Positions 44,976-53,619 of a stretch of 64,000 nt of DNA are shown here, piece by piece. The DNA is from Altererythrobacter lutimaris (lineage in GTDB: Bacteria; Pseudomonadota; Alphaproteobacteria; Sphingomonadales; Sphingomonadaceae): the NCBI RefSeq assembly GCF_013371495.1, contig NZ_JABWTA010000001.1, positions 1 through 64,000 on the forward strand, given 5' to 3'. The notes under the pieces were generated by a model, which was given only the letters and a program-made list of their open reading frames with translations, was not told where the DNA came from and did not search any database. The translations under genes were made by a program, and so were the position numbers. The first letter of the stretch is position 1, and every line of letters begins with the position of its first letter.

Positions 44976-46073
44976 ATGAAAAACCTTCTTTCTTTAGCTC
45001 TCGTAATCGTAGCGCTTTTGATGCCAGCGCATGCTGCGGCAGAGCGCGTACGCGATCTAGGAACTTTTGAAGGACTGCGCGCGAACCAGCTCACCGGATA
45101 CGGCGTGGTTGTAGGCCTGCAAGGGACCGGCGATAACAATCTGCAATATGCAACGGAGGCCATGCGCGGTGTTTCCGGCAGGCTCGGGTTGCAATTGCCG
45201 CCCGGCGTTTCGCCTGCACTCAAGAATGCTGCGGCGGTGATCATTACAGCGGAGCTTCCCGCTTTTGCCAAGCCTGGCCAGCGGATCGACATAACCGTGT
45301 CGACAATGGGCCAAGCGACAAGCTTGCGCGGCGGAGCCTTGGTCCTGACGCCGCTATACGGCGCGGACGGACAGATTTATGCGATGGCGCAAGGCAATAT
45401 CGCTGTGGGTGGGCTTGGCGTTTCCGGACGCGATGGCTCGCGTCTCACGGTCAATGTCGCAACTGTCGGACGGATCGCAGACGGAGCAACCGTGGAACGG
45501 GCCGTAGCGACTGGTTTCGACCAGCAAGGCTTGCTGCGTTTCAACTTGCATCAGGCTGACTTCCTGACCGCTTCCCGGGTGCGCGATGCAGTGAATGATC
45601 TGTATCCCGGCACAGCGCGCGTGCTTGATGGTGTAAGTGTCGAAATGGCCTTGCCGCTCGGCAATGACCGCCGCTCTGCGATGCTCGCTGAGATCGAGAT
45701 GCTGAGCGTCACGCCAGCCCCGCAACCTGCGCGCGTCATCGTTAACAGCCGCACCGGGACTGTGGTGATCAATCAGTCAGTTCGGCTCATGCCGGCCGCG
45801 ATCAGCCACGGCAATCTGACGATCCGCATCGAGGAAGATCCGCTGGTCGTCCAGCCATTACCCTTTGCAAATGGTGAAACTGCCATTGAGGAAGATACGC
45901 AGATTACCGTTGAGCAGGACGAAAGCCGGGTCGCCTTAATGCCTGGGGCAGCATCGCTGTCTGAGATCGTCGATGCACTCAACATGCTTGATGTAGGCGC
46001 GGCGGATTTGGTCGTGATCCTCGAATCGCTCAAGCAAGCCGGAGCTCTGCAAGCGGAAATGGTAATTCTATGA
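44976..46073 (+). CDS. flgI: Flagellar P-ring protein FlgI
   Basis: A 365-residue periplasmic ring protein with signal peptide (AHAAAE, about residue 22). FlgI motifs: VRDLGTFEGLRANQLTGYGVVVGLQGTGDN at the N-terminus of the mature part, VSTMGQATSLRGGALVLTPL, and SLSEIVDALNMLDVGAADLVVILESLKQAGALQAEM at the C-terminus. Its secretion and assembly use FlgA. ATGA overlap with flgJ. Confidence 0.95.
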   Translation: MKNLLSLALVIVALLMPAHAAAERVRDLGTFEGLRANQLTGYGVVVGLQGTGDNNLQYATEAMRGVSGRLGLQLPPGVSPALKNAAAVIITAELPAFAKPGQRIDITVSTMGQATSLRGGALVLTPLYGADGQIYAMAQGNIAVGGLGVSGRDGSRLTVNVATVGRIADGATVERAVATGFDQQGLLRFNLHQADFLTASRVRDAVNDLYPGTARVLDGVSVEMALPLGNDRRSAMLAEIEMLSVTPAPQPARVIVNSRTGTVVINQSVRLMPAAISHGNLTIRIEEDPLVVQPLPFANGETAIEEDTQITVEQDESRVALMPGAASLSEIVDALNMLDVGAADLVVILESLKQAGALQAEMVIL

Positions 46074-46390
46074 TCACGCCTGCAAGCCCCCTTGAGAGCA
46101 TTACTCCACGATCCTCGCTCACCAGCGAGCAAATGGGGCTGCGCGAAGCTGCACAAGGCTTTGAAGCGATCATGCTGCGGCAATTACTCGCGAGCGCACG
46201 CGCTAGCAGCATGGCCGAGCAAACGCCCTTTACAGGGTCGGGCCTGGAGCAATTCCAGACCATGCTCGATGACCATTTCGCAGACATCGCGTCAAAGAGC
46301 GGAACACTCGGCATTGCTGCCAGCATCGAAGCGCAATTGAGCGCGCATTTGCGTCAGGCTCCGGCTTCTTCAGGTCGCGAGGAAGTATAA
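46070..46390 (+). CDS. flgJ: Rod-binding protein FlgJ, muramidase domain missing
   Basis: A 106-residue protein corresponding only to the N-terminal rod-binding part of FlgJ (GLREAAQGFEAIMLRQLLASAR). The peptidoglycan-hydrolysing C-terminal half of enterobacterial FlgJ is absent, as in many alphaproteobacteria; the separate SLT protein at 35685-36626 probably replaces it. It acts as a rod cap and scaffold. Confidence 0.87.
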   Translation: MITPASPLESITPRSSLTSEQMGLREAAQGFEAIMLRQLLASARASSMAEQTPFTGSGLEQFQTMLDDHFADIASKSGTLGIAASIEAQLSAHLRQAPASSGREEV

Positions 46391-46393
46391 GCC

Positions 46394-47737
46394 ATGTCAT
46401 CCGATCTCATCATCATTGGCAGAGCAGGGACCATTGCCGCGCGAAGCGCGCTGGAAGTCACCGCTCAGAACATCGCCAATGCGGACAATCCCGATTACGC
46501 GCGCCGCCGGGTTACGCAGACCGAGCTGCTTGCAACAGGCAGTATTGGCGGCTTTTCATCAAGCTCGCTCGGGGGTGTACGTATTGATGAGATCCAGCGC
46601 AGCGATGCAGTATTCCTGCAAAACCAGGCAAGACGCACCGGGAGCGATCTTGCGCGTGCCGATGCTGAACTCTCAGGTCTGCTCGCGGTTGAGACTGCAA
46701 TCGATCAAACTGGAATTTTCCCTGCGATTGTCGACTTCGAAGCATCGCTGGCAGAGCTGCAATCCGATCCGCTTAACGGCGCGCTGCGCTCCGCTGTTCT
46801 GGAAAGCGGACGTGCACTTGCTGAGACACTGAATATTGCGGATCGCACGCTGGCGCAGTCTGGCGAGCAGATCCGCTTCGAAGCGAATTCCGGTGTTGAA
46901 CAGGTCAATCTTTATGCTGGCGAGCTTGCGCGGATTAACGCTGAGATCGTACGTACTGAGCCAGGTACCTCGAGCTTTGCTGCATTGCTCGATCAGCGTG
47001 ATAGTGCGCTTAGCCAAATGTCCGATCAGCTTGGCATTGCGGTTGAATATGACATCAATGGGACTGTGGCTGTCAGGCAGGGCGATGCGAGCGGGCCCTT
47101 GCTCGTATCCGGCACAAACTCGTCGCCACTCGCGCTGAGCGCAAATGCCGATGGCACAGTGGATTTCACTGTCGGGGGCGCGGCTGTCACTTTGGCTAGC
47201 GGACAATTGGCAGGGCAAGCTCAAGCGCTCTTTACGCAGCGCGATTATGGCCAACGTTTGGATGATCTTGCGGCGCTTACTGTTACACAGGTCAATACCG
47301 CGCAGACGAACGGCGCAGCTCCTGATGGCACAGCCGGCCAGCCATTCTTCTCGGGCAGCACAGCAGGGGACATTACCGTCGCGCTGACTAGCGGCGCAGG
47401 GATAGCCACCGCTGCTGTGGGATCGCCTGCGCAAAGCCGCGATACGAGCAATCTGGAAGCGCTCCGCTCAACACTGGCATCGAACACCGGCCCAGCAAGC
47501 GAAGCGGACAGCCTGCTGTTCGACTTGGCCAATGCCGTGCGCAGCCGTGAAGTCACCCGCGATGCGACAGCGATTATTGCAGAGACTGCTCAAACTGCCC
47601 TGGTCGCGGAAACTGGCGTCGATCTGGAGCAGGAAGCGGTCAATCTGGTGCGTTTCCAGCAAGCTTTTCAGGCCTCCAGCCGGGTTATCCAGACAGCGAA
47701 TGACATCTTCAACTCCATCCTTGGGATCAGAAGCTGA
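46394..47737 (+). CDS. flgK: Flagellar hook-associated protein FlgK
   Basis: A 447-residue hook-filament junction protein: N-terminal GRAGTIAARSALEVTAQNIANADNPDYARRRVTQ and C-terminal EEVNLVRFQQAFQASSRVIQT-type region (EAVNLVRFQQAFQASS). Length is at the short end for FlgK. The stop overlaps the flgL start (TGATG). Client of the FlgN-like chaperone. Confidence 0.92.
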   Translation: MSSDLIIIGRAGTIAARSALEVTAQNIANADNPDYARRRVTQTELLATGSIGGFSSSSLGGVRIDEIQRSDAVFLQNQARRTGSDLARADAELSGLLAVETAIDQTGIFPAIVDFEASLAELQSDPLNGALRSAVLESGRALAETLNIADRTLAQSGEQIRFEANSGVEQVNLYAGELARINAEIVRTEPGTSSFAALLDQRDSALSQMSDQLGIAVEYDINGTVAVRQGDASGPLLVSGTNSSPLALSANADGTVDFTVGGAAVTLASGQLAGQAQALFTQRDYGQRLDDLAALTVTQVNTAQTNGAAPDGTAGQPFFSGSTAGDITVALTSGAGIATAAVGSPAQSRDTSNLEALRSTLASNTGPASEADSLLFDLANAVRSREVTRDATAIIAETAQTALVAETGVDLEQEAVNLVRFQQAFQASSRVIQTANDIFNSILGIRS

Positions 47738-48654
47738 TGGTCAATATCACGAACTCGACGTCTGCTTTCTATCAGCGCTCGCTGGGCCAGCTTGGGCAAT
47801 TGCGCGGTGCGGCTGAAAGCTTGCAGAACCAGATTGCTACAGGCCAAAGGCTTGAGAGGGCATCGGATGATCCGGTTGCATCTGCGCGACTGCGCACGCT
47901 TTCACGCATGGATCGGCTGGCTGACATTGATGCGCGCAATGCCTCGCGTGCGAGCGATGAGCTAAGTACAGCGGCAGACGGCGTTGAAAGCATTGCAGAT
48001 CTGGTGATCCGCGCGCGCGAACTGGCAATCTGGGCAGGCAATGACACCACCAGTGCAAGCGAACGTGAGCTAATCGCGACGGAAATCGACCAATTGCGCG
48101 AAACCATCTTCGCCAATGCCAATGGCTTTACCAACACCGGACGCTCTCTTTTTGGAGGCGACATCGATGGCGCGGCCTATTCTATGGATGGAGTTGGCAA
48201 TGTCACATATGTTGGCGCAGCTGATAGCGGCGTTATCGATATTGGCGAAGGCGTGACCATTGAACGCGGCATTACTGGGCCAAACATCCTCCAGTTTGAT
48301 AATGGCGGCACTACGACTGATGTGTTCGCCTTTCTGGCCGATCTGACCGCTGCTCTGCGCGGCGGCGTGGCTGACCCCGCGGCGGCGTCGCGTGATGCGG
48401 TCGAAGGCCTCGATGGGGCAATTGACTCGCTCGGCCGCGCGCAAGCCATCTATGGCGCGCGACTGGCATGGATCGACAGTGTCCAGCAAACACAGACCGT
48501 CCGCAGTGAAGCCCGCGCGCAGGAAGGCGGGGAGATCGGCGGCACCGATCTCAGCGTTGCGATCACCCAGCTTCAACAAACTCTCACAGTCCTCGAAGCC
48601 AGCCAGGCGAGCTTCGCCCGCGTCACTTCGCTAAGCCTGTTCGACGCCATTTGA
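47737..48654 (+). CDS. flgL: Flagellar hook-filament junction protein FlgL
   Basis: A 305-residue flagellin-like junction protein. The N-terminal helix (NQIATGQRLERASDDPVASARLRTLSRMDRL) and C-terminal helix (SVAITQLQQTLTVLEASQASFARVTSLSLFDAI) form the flagellin-type coiled coil. Size is typical (about 310). Last gene of the flgB operon, followed by a terminator. Confidence 0.92.
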   Translation: MVNITNSTSAFYQRSLGQLGQLRGAAESLQNQIATGQRLERASDDPVASARLRTLSRMDRLADIDARNASRASDELSTAADGVESIADLVIRARELAIWAGNDTTSASERELIATEIDQLRETIFANANGFTNTGRSLFGGDIDGAAYSMDGVGNVTYVGAADSGVIDIGEGVTIERGITGPNILQFDNGGTTTDVFAFLADLTAALRGGVADPAAASRDAVEGLDGAIDSLGRAQAIYGARLAWIDSVQQTQTVRSEARAQEGGEIGGTDLSVAITQLQQTLTVLEASQASFARVTSLSLFDAI

Positions 48655-48662
48655 ATTCTTCT

Positions 48663-48691
48663 GACGCAGCCACCGTGCTGCGTCTCTTTTT
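48663..48691 (+). terminator. Rho-independent terminator after flgL
   Basis: A perfect 8-bp stem GACGCAGC/GCTGCGTC with a six-base loop, followed by TCTTTTT. It closes the flgB-flgL operon and separates it from motA, whose ATG is 18 bp beyond, so some read-through or a promoter within it would be needed for motA expression. Confidence 0.85.
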
Positions 48692-48708
48692 GAGTAAGGG
48701 AATTAACC

Positions 48709-49572
48709 ATGTTTGCCGCCATTGGGATCGTTGTTTTGCTGTTCATGGTGTTTGGCGGCTTCATCATCGCCGGGGGCAATATAATGCCTATTCTGGCAGC
48801 TCTCCCTATCGAAATGATGATCATCGGCGGAGCGGCTTTGGGCGCTTTGTTGATCGGGAATACCAAGCATGAATTGATGCTGTTGCTGGGCGGATTTGCG
48901 AAGGTCTTCAAAGGGCCGCGATATACCGATCAGGACCATATCGATGCGATTGCGCTGTCCTCGAAGCTCCTGAAAATGATGCGTTCTGAAGGCGCGGTGG
49001 CGCTGGAAAGCCATGTCATGGAGCCGGAAAACTCGCCGATTTTTGCTGAGTATCCGCGTTTGCTCGCCGACGATGCCGTGCGCAATCTCATCTGCGACTC
49101 CTTGACCCTTCTGGTGGTCTCCAGCGGCACGCTCGATACGCATGCGGTCGAGGATGTGATCGATAATGCGATCAAGACTCAGCTCCACGAAATGGAGGAG
49201 CCTGCGCATTCTATTCAGACGCTCGCTGACAGCCTGCCGGCCTTGGGAATTGTTGCGGCGGTTCTCGGGGTGATCAAGACCATGGGCTCAATCAATGAGC
49301 CACCTGAGGTTCTCGGTAAGATGATTGGTGCAGCCTTGGTCGGAACGTTCATGGGCGTTTTGCTTGCATATGGCCTGGTCGGGCCAATGGCAGGGCGCCT
49401 CAATCAGGTGAATGCGCATGACAAACAGATCTTCTATTCGATCAAGCAGGTCATTGTCGCATCGCTGCATGGCTATCCGCAGCCCATGGTGGTGGAGGCT
49501 GCTCGCTCGGGCCTGCCCCCCGCGCATCGTCCGAAGCTGACAGAACTGCTTGATACGCTGCGGGGCAAGTAA
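48709..49572 (+). CDS. motA: Flagellar motor stator protein MotA
   Basis: A 287-residue stator protein with four membrane segments (two near the N-terminus, two at about 165-220 including LPALGIVAAVLGVIKTMG) and a cytoplasmic loop. GNTKHELMLLLGGFAKVF and the conserved prolines and glycines match MotA of the E. coli type (295 residues). With MotB it conducts ions to drive rotation. A ribosome-binding site AAGGGAA is present. Confidence 0.95.
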   Translation: MFAAIGIVVLLFMVFGGFIIAGGNIMPILAALPIEMMIIGGAALGALLIGNTKHELMLLLGGFAKVFKGPRYTDQDHIDAIALSSKLLKMMRSEGAVALESHVMEPENSPIFAEYPRLLADDAVRNLICDSLTLLVVSSGTLDTHAVEDVIDNAIKTQLHEMEEPAHSIQTLADSLPALGIVAAVLGVIKTMGSINEPPEVLGKMIGAALVGTFMGVLLAYGLVGPMAGRLNQVNAHDKQIFYSIKQVIVASLHGYPQPMVVEAARSGLPPAHRPKLTELLDTLRGK

Positions 49573-49573
49573 A

Positions 49574-50452
49574 GTGGCTGCACCTGAGAAAAGCGAGGTT
49601 GCCACTCCGCCAGCGCCGATCATCGTCAAGAAGATCACGATCGAACAGGGCGGTCATCATGGCGGCGCTTGGAAAGTTGCCTATGCCGACTTTGTGACGG
49701 CCATGATGGCGTTTTTCCTGCTGCTCTGGTTGCTCGGTGCAACCACGGAAGATCAGCGCAAGGGCCTTGCTGACTATTTCACGCCTACGCTCGTCAAACT
49801 AAAGGAACAGAGTGCCGGATCTGACGGTATGCTCGGTGGTAGCTCGATCACGGACGTCGACAATTATCCCAATCGCCAAGGGCAAACGGGAAATCAGGCG
49901 ATCACTATTCCGCTCGACTCCTCTGGCGGAGAATTGGAAGGCGGCGCAGCCGTCCGTGAACTCAAAGCAGACAAGCTCAAAGAGCAGATCGAAGAGAAAC
50001 TGCGCGAGAAAACGCGCCTACGCCGGCTCGCCAAACAGGTTCAAGTCGTGCGCACCCCAGTCGGTGTACGTATCGACCTTGTCGACGATGCTGAGTTTTC
50101 AATGTTCGCGCTAGGCACCACCGTGTTGATGCCGGAAGCGCGCGAGCTGATCGGCGTCATCTCCGACACAATTGGAGATAAGCCGCAAAAGGTCATTGTG
50201 CGCGGACACACCGACTCGCTCAAATGGCGCCCTGGTGTGCAAGCGAACAACTGGTCGCTTTCTACCGGTCGTGCAGAGGCAGTGCGCCAGGCATTGATGC
50301 GCGGCGGACTGACGGAAATCCGCTTTGTCCGGATTGAAGGCGTTGCAGCACGCGAACCGCTGATTCCGGACGATCCGGCTGATCCGCGCAACCGCCGCGT
50401 GTCGATCCTGCTGCTGTCAGCTTCCGATGTGAGCGCGCTGGAAGGCGCTTGA
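49574..50452 (+). CDS. motB: Flagellar motor stator protein MotB
   Basis: A 292-residue protein starting at a GTG one base after the motA stop. Its single membrane helix contains the proton-binding Asp39 in AYADFVTAMMAFFLLLWL, followed by a plug region and a periplasmic OmpA-like peptidoglycan-binding domain (VIVRGHTDSLKWRPG ... NWSLSTGRAEAVRQAL). The motif suggests a proton-driven rather than sodium-driven motor (inferred). Confidence 0.94.
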   Translation: MAAPEKSEVATPPAPIIVKKITIEQGGHHGGAWKVAYADFVTAMMAFFLLLWLLGATTEDQRKGLADYFTPTLVKLKEQSAGSDGMLGGSSITDVDNYPNRQGQTGNQAITIPLDSSGGELEGGAAVRELKADKLKEQIEEKLREKTRLRRLAKQVQVVRTPVGVRIDLVDDAEFSMFALGTTVLMPEARELIGVISDTIGDKPQKVIVRGHTDSLKWRPGVQANNWSLSTGRAEAVRQALMRGGLTEIRFVRIEGVAAREPLIPDDPADPRNRRVSILLLSASDVSALEGA

Positions 50453-50492
50453 TCGCGCTCAAAATATAGCGGTCTGGCACCGCCCCACGCGG

Positions 50493-50591
50493 TTCCAACA
50501 AAGTTGACAAAGTTGACACCTGTCAACTTCGCTAAATCGGCCTCAACCCTTCAGAAATCTGCCGTTTTTGGTCTTTCCAACGAAGTTGACA
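50493..50591. repeat. AAGTTGACA repeat cluster
   Basis: The 9-mer AAGTTGACA occurs at 50501-50509, 50510-50518 and 50583-50591, and inverted (TGTCAACTT) at 50521-50529. The second and inverted copies make a palindrome broken only by the central CC. A longer direct repeat TTCCAAC-R-AAGTTGACA recurs 82 bp apart (50493 and 50575) with one mismatch. Confidence 0.9.
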
Positions 50592-50859
50592 CTTTTCCTA
50601 TCTTTGCAAAAGTCTCTAGCCAAATTTTCAAGGAACCATGCAGAATATGACGCGGTCTGCGCGAGTAGGAAAGCGTGCCGGATATACCCTGCGCTGGCCG
50701 ATACGATGCTGCACACGGTGGGGAGGGCGACGAGGCAGCGAGCATGCTTCTTGGGTGCTCTCAGCCCCATTCTCACTGCTCTCGGCGGATCACCACGAGC
50801 TTGGAGCCGCATAAGGCCTGCAAGCCTTCTCACCCGCGCCCACTTATGCGTCACACAGC

Positions 50860-50893
50860 AAGAAGACCCGACGCTCGGGGATAGAGCGCCGGG
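50860..50893 (-). terminator. Terminator of the flagellin gene
   Basis: On the - strand a 10-bp stem with one G-U pair (CCCGGCGCTC, loop TATCCCC, GAGCGTCGGG) followed by TCTTCTT lies 34 bp after the flagellin stop. Strong stem, broken T-run. Confidence 0.7.
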
Positions 50894-50926
50894 CCTTGCA
50901 AGGTCCGATGGAGGACTTCGGTAAAC

Positions 50927-51745
50927 TTACCGGAGCAGCGACAATACGTTTTGCTGGCTCTGGTTCGCCTGTGCGAGCATTGCAGTTGATGCCTGGCTGA
51001 GGATCTGTGCCTTGGCGAGCTGCGTGGTCTCTGCCGAATAGTCAGTGTCCATGATCCGCGAACGTGCGTCCGTCAGGTTGGTGACATTGGTCGTCAGGTT
51101 AGCGATGGCTGATTCCAGACGGTTCTGGCCAGCACCCAGCGATGCACGTGTGCCGCTCACTTCATCAAGCGCTGAGTCGACGTTCGTGATCGTGGTGTCA
51201 GCCAAAGCAGCTGTCGTCACGTCGAGAGCAGCCGCCGACAGGTTCGTACCGTCGATTGCAGTGCTGGTCAGCGTAACGGTTTCGGTTGCGCTGGTTGCGA
51301 TGTCGACGGTTACGTCTGTACCGGCAGTGGTGCTGAATACGCCGACGCCGTTGAACTGCGTGTTAGCCAGCACGTCAGCGATCTGCTCCTGCAGCTGCGA
51401 GACTTCAGCGTTCATATAGCCGCGGTCGGTTGCGTCGTAGGTGCCGTTGCGTGACTGAACAGCCAGTTCGCGAACGCGCTGCAGCATGTTGGTCACTTCA
51501 TCGAGCGCACCTTCCGCTGTCTGAGCAAGGGCGATACCATCGTTCGCGTTACGAACACCCTGGTTCATAGCGCGAATGTCAGAGGTCATCGTGGTCGCAA
51601 TGGCGAGACCTGCGGCGTCGTCTTTCGCACCGTTGATGCGCTGACCCGTAGACAGGCGCTCCATCGCCTGACCCATCATCTGTGATGCGCTGGTCGATGC
51701 GTTTGCAGCGCGGAGGGCGGAAATATTCGTATTGATAACAGACAT
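50927..51745 (-). CDS. fliC: Flagellin (short)
   Basis: A 272-residue flagellin: conserved N-terminal domain ([16 protein letters not shown] ... [24 protein letters not shown]) and C-terminal domain ([27 protein letters not shown] ... [11 protein letters not shown]). The variable central domain is reduced to about 80 residues rich in Thr and Ala. Lone flagellin gene in the window. An AGGAG ribosome-binding site precedes the ATG. I could not find a sigma-54 or clear sigma-28 promoter in the 207-bp gap upstream. Confidence 0.95.
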   Translation of the reverse strand: MSVINTNISALRAANASTSASQMMGQAMERLSTGQRINGAKDDAAGLAIATTMTSDIRAMNQGVRNANDGIALAQTAEGALDEVTNMLQRVRELAVQSRNGTYDATDRGYMNAEVSQLQEQIADVLANTQFNGVGVFSTTAGTDVTVDIATSATETVTLTSTAIDGTNLSAAALDVTTAALADTTITNVDSALDEVSGTRASLGAGQNRLESAIANLTTNVTNLTDARSRIMDTDYSAETTQLAKAQILSQASTAMLAQANQSQQNVLSLLR

Positions 51746-51952
51746 TTATAAAACTCCTATTGTCAAGCCACAGCCCGGTCGTTGCCGTGGCTGTCGCAAA
51801 CAAGAGCGTCCGTCTGCTGCGATCTTTAACCCCCAAAATCCGATCGTGATGTTGGCAAGCATAGGTGGTTCTACGTGGCCTTAATTTAGCGCCACTTTGG
51901 ACGTGCCCACGCCAAAAGCCCCGAAACGAGGGCAAAAACGGGGTTTACGCAA

Positions 51953-53260
51953 ATGCTTCCGATACAGGCAGATCCAGCGGTTGAAAAAAAGCATCAGCGT
52001 TTGATTGAGCGGGTGTTTTCGACTTTGGTAGAGGCATGCGTGCCTGCCGATCTGCGGATTGAGGATACAGATGGCGGCGAATTCGCAGTTTCGAAAGCAG
52101 GTCATGTTCTGGCTTTGTCAGACAGCGGAGAGCTTCGGCTCGAACAGCTGACGAAAAAGACGCGCCAACTCTCCTATCCGCTCAATGAACCCGAAAGCGC
52201 GCGCAGCGCATGTATCGCAGCTGCGACCAAGCCAGGCATGCCGATTGCAGGCGATAATCAAACGCTCGCTCTGCTGACCCTCGCAGGACGCATTGCGACA
52301 AGTGACATTCCTGTGCTGATCGAAGGCCCGACCGGAACCGGCAAGGAAGTGCTCGCGCAGTTCCTTCACAATGCCAGTGCGCGCGCAGACGAGCCTTTCA
52401 TTGCCGTCAATTGCGCAGCTATGCCTGAAGCGATGCTGGAAGCTTTGCTGTTTGGGCATTGCAAAGGCGCGTTCACAGGAGCGAGCGCGGCAGGCGAGGG
52501 CTTCTTTCGTGCAGCCGATGGCGGAACGCTCTTGCTAGATGAAATCGGCGAGATGCCCCTTACTTTACAGGCCAAACTGCTTCGCGCACTGCAGGAAGGC
52601 GAAGTGGTGCCTCTTGGTGCGACTAAGCCTGTAGCAGTAGATGTGCGCATCGTCGCTTGCACGAACCGCGAACTGGCTGGCGAAGTCGCACAATGTCGCT
52701 TTCGTGAAGATCTCTATTACAGACTGAATGTCTTTCCGTTGCACATGCCCGCATTGCGCGAGCGTCGTGCGGATATTGCGCCGCTCGCGTTCGGCATGTT
52801 GCTGCGCCACGCGGCGCGTCCAAACATGCCTGGCTGGATCGACGAAGACGCGATTGACGTGCTCGGCGCGCATGACTGGCCAGGCAATGTCCGCGAGCTG
52901 GAAAATGTAATCCGGCGGGCGATTGTCCTCGCTGGTTCGGAACCGGCCATCACAGCCGAGCACATCCAGTTTGATCGGCCGGTTCGCTCGATTGCCGCGA
53001 ATGATATTGCCATTCAGACCGGTGAAGTCGTTTCGCATCCAGCAGGTGATCGTGCGCTTGCGGAAGCGCGTTCATCTGATCGGTCTCTCTCTGACATCGC
53101 ATTTGAATCCGAAGCGCAAGCGATCCTCGACACGCTTGAGCGGTGCAATGGCCATCGCGGCAAGACTGCCGAGCAGCTTGGCATTTCGGAGCGGACCCTG
53201 CGCTATCGCCTCGCGAACATGCGTGAGGCTGGCCTCGCAGTTGCAGGAGCAGGGCGGTGA
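51953..53260 (+). CDS. Sigma-54-dependent flagellar transcriptional activator (FlbD/FleQ-like)
   Basis: A 435-residue AAA+ enhancer-binding protein. Residues 1-100 form a domain I cannot assign and show no clear phosphorylatable receiver pattern. The central AAA+ domain has Walker A GPTGTGKE (125-132), the sigma-54-contacting loop GAFTGA (172-177) and Walker B LLLDEIGEMP. A Fis-type helix-turn-helix ends the protein (GHRGKTAEQLGISERTLRYRL). Located between flagellin and fliE, with sigma-54 promoters in front of several flagellar operons, it is almost certainly their activator. Its stop overlaps the fliE GTG start (GTGA). Confidence 0.88.
   Translation: MLPIQADPAVEKKHQRLIERVFSTLVEACVPADLRIEDTDGGEFAVSKAGHVLALSDSGELRLEQLTKKTRQLSYPLNEPESARSACIAAATKPGMPIAGDNQTLALLTLAGRIATSDIPVLIEGPTGTGKEVLAQFLHNASARADEPFIAVNCAAMPEAMLEALLFGHCKGAFTGASAAGEGFFRAADGGTLLLDEIGEMPLTLQAKLLRALQEGEVVPLGATKPVAVDVRIVACTNRELAGEVAQCRFREDLYYRLNVFPLHMPALRERRADIAPLAFGMLLRHAARPNMPGWIDEDAIDVLGAHDWPGNVRELENVIRRAIVLAGSEPAITAEHIQFDRPVRSIAANDIAIQTGEVVSHPAGDRALAEARSSDRSLSDIAFESEAQAILDTLERCNGHRGKTAEQLGISERTLRYRLANMREAGLAVAGAGR
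53229..53245 (+). promoter_or_regulatory. Possible sigma-54 promoter at fliE
   Basis: CTGGCCTCGCAGTTGCA, inside the end of the activator gene, has correct GG-N10-GC spacing and TGGC/TTGC blocks. However, the predicted start of transcription (about 53256) is one base before the fliE GTG, which would give a leaderless mRNA, and the CACG part is missing. Moderate to weak. Confidence 0.35.
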
Positions 53261-53616
53261 GCACCATCGGTTCACAAACAGGCTTGCAGCAAGTCCTTGC
53301 CCTGCGTCAGCAGATCGCTGAACGCAGCGACGCGCTGCAATCGCTGCGCAATGCTCAGCCTCAGCAAACACCCGCTGCGACAGACACGTCGCAAGGCGTC
53401 GACTTCGCAAAGACGCTTAACGATGCGGTGCAGGAAGTGAACGCGACGCAAAAGCGCGCGTCCGACATGGCAGCAGCCTATGAGCGCGGCGAGGTCACCG
53501 ATGTGGCGCAGGTCATGCTCGCTCGGCAGGAATCGAGCGTGGCGTTTGAAGCGACACTGCAGGTCCGCAACAAGCTGTTGACTGCCTATCAAGACATCAT
53601 GCGGATGGGAGTGTGA
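53257..53616 (+). CDS. fliE: Flagellar hook-basal body complex protein FliE
   Basis: A 119-residue protein joining the MS ring to the rod. The conserved part is FAKTLNDAVQEVNATQKRASDMAAAYERGEVTDVAQVMLARQESSVAFEATLQVRNKLLTAYQDIMRM. It starts at a GTG overlapping the activator stop. First gene of the fliE-fliR run. Confidence 0.93.
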   Translation: MSTIGSQTGLQQVLALRQQIAERSDALQSLRNAQPQQTPAATDTSQGVDFAKTLNDAVQEVNATQKRASDMAAAYERGEVTDVAQVMLARQESSVAFEATLQVRNKLLTAYQDIMRMGV

Positions 53617-53619
53617 TAG

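Larger units (their letters stand above)
50453..50926. other. Non-coding region between motB and flagellin
   Basis: 474 bp without a credible gene: the small open frames on both strands have no recognisable product. The left part holds a cluster of AAGTTGACA repeats (50493-50591), the right end the flagellin terminator (50860-50893). The middle (about 50600-50850) shows nothing I can identify; no tRNA cloverleaf was seen. Confidence 0.5.

Noticed and set aside
50543..50924. Small open frames on both strands between motB and flagellin (103 and 118 codons)
   Set aside because: Mutually antisense, no ribosome-binding sites, no recognisable motif, and overlapping the repeat cluster and a terminator.
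51746..51952. Sigma-54 or sigma-28 promoter for flagellin
   Set aside because: No sequence with GG-N10-GC plus the TGGC/TTGC blocks, and no convincing TAAA...GCCGATAA pair was found on the - strand.
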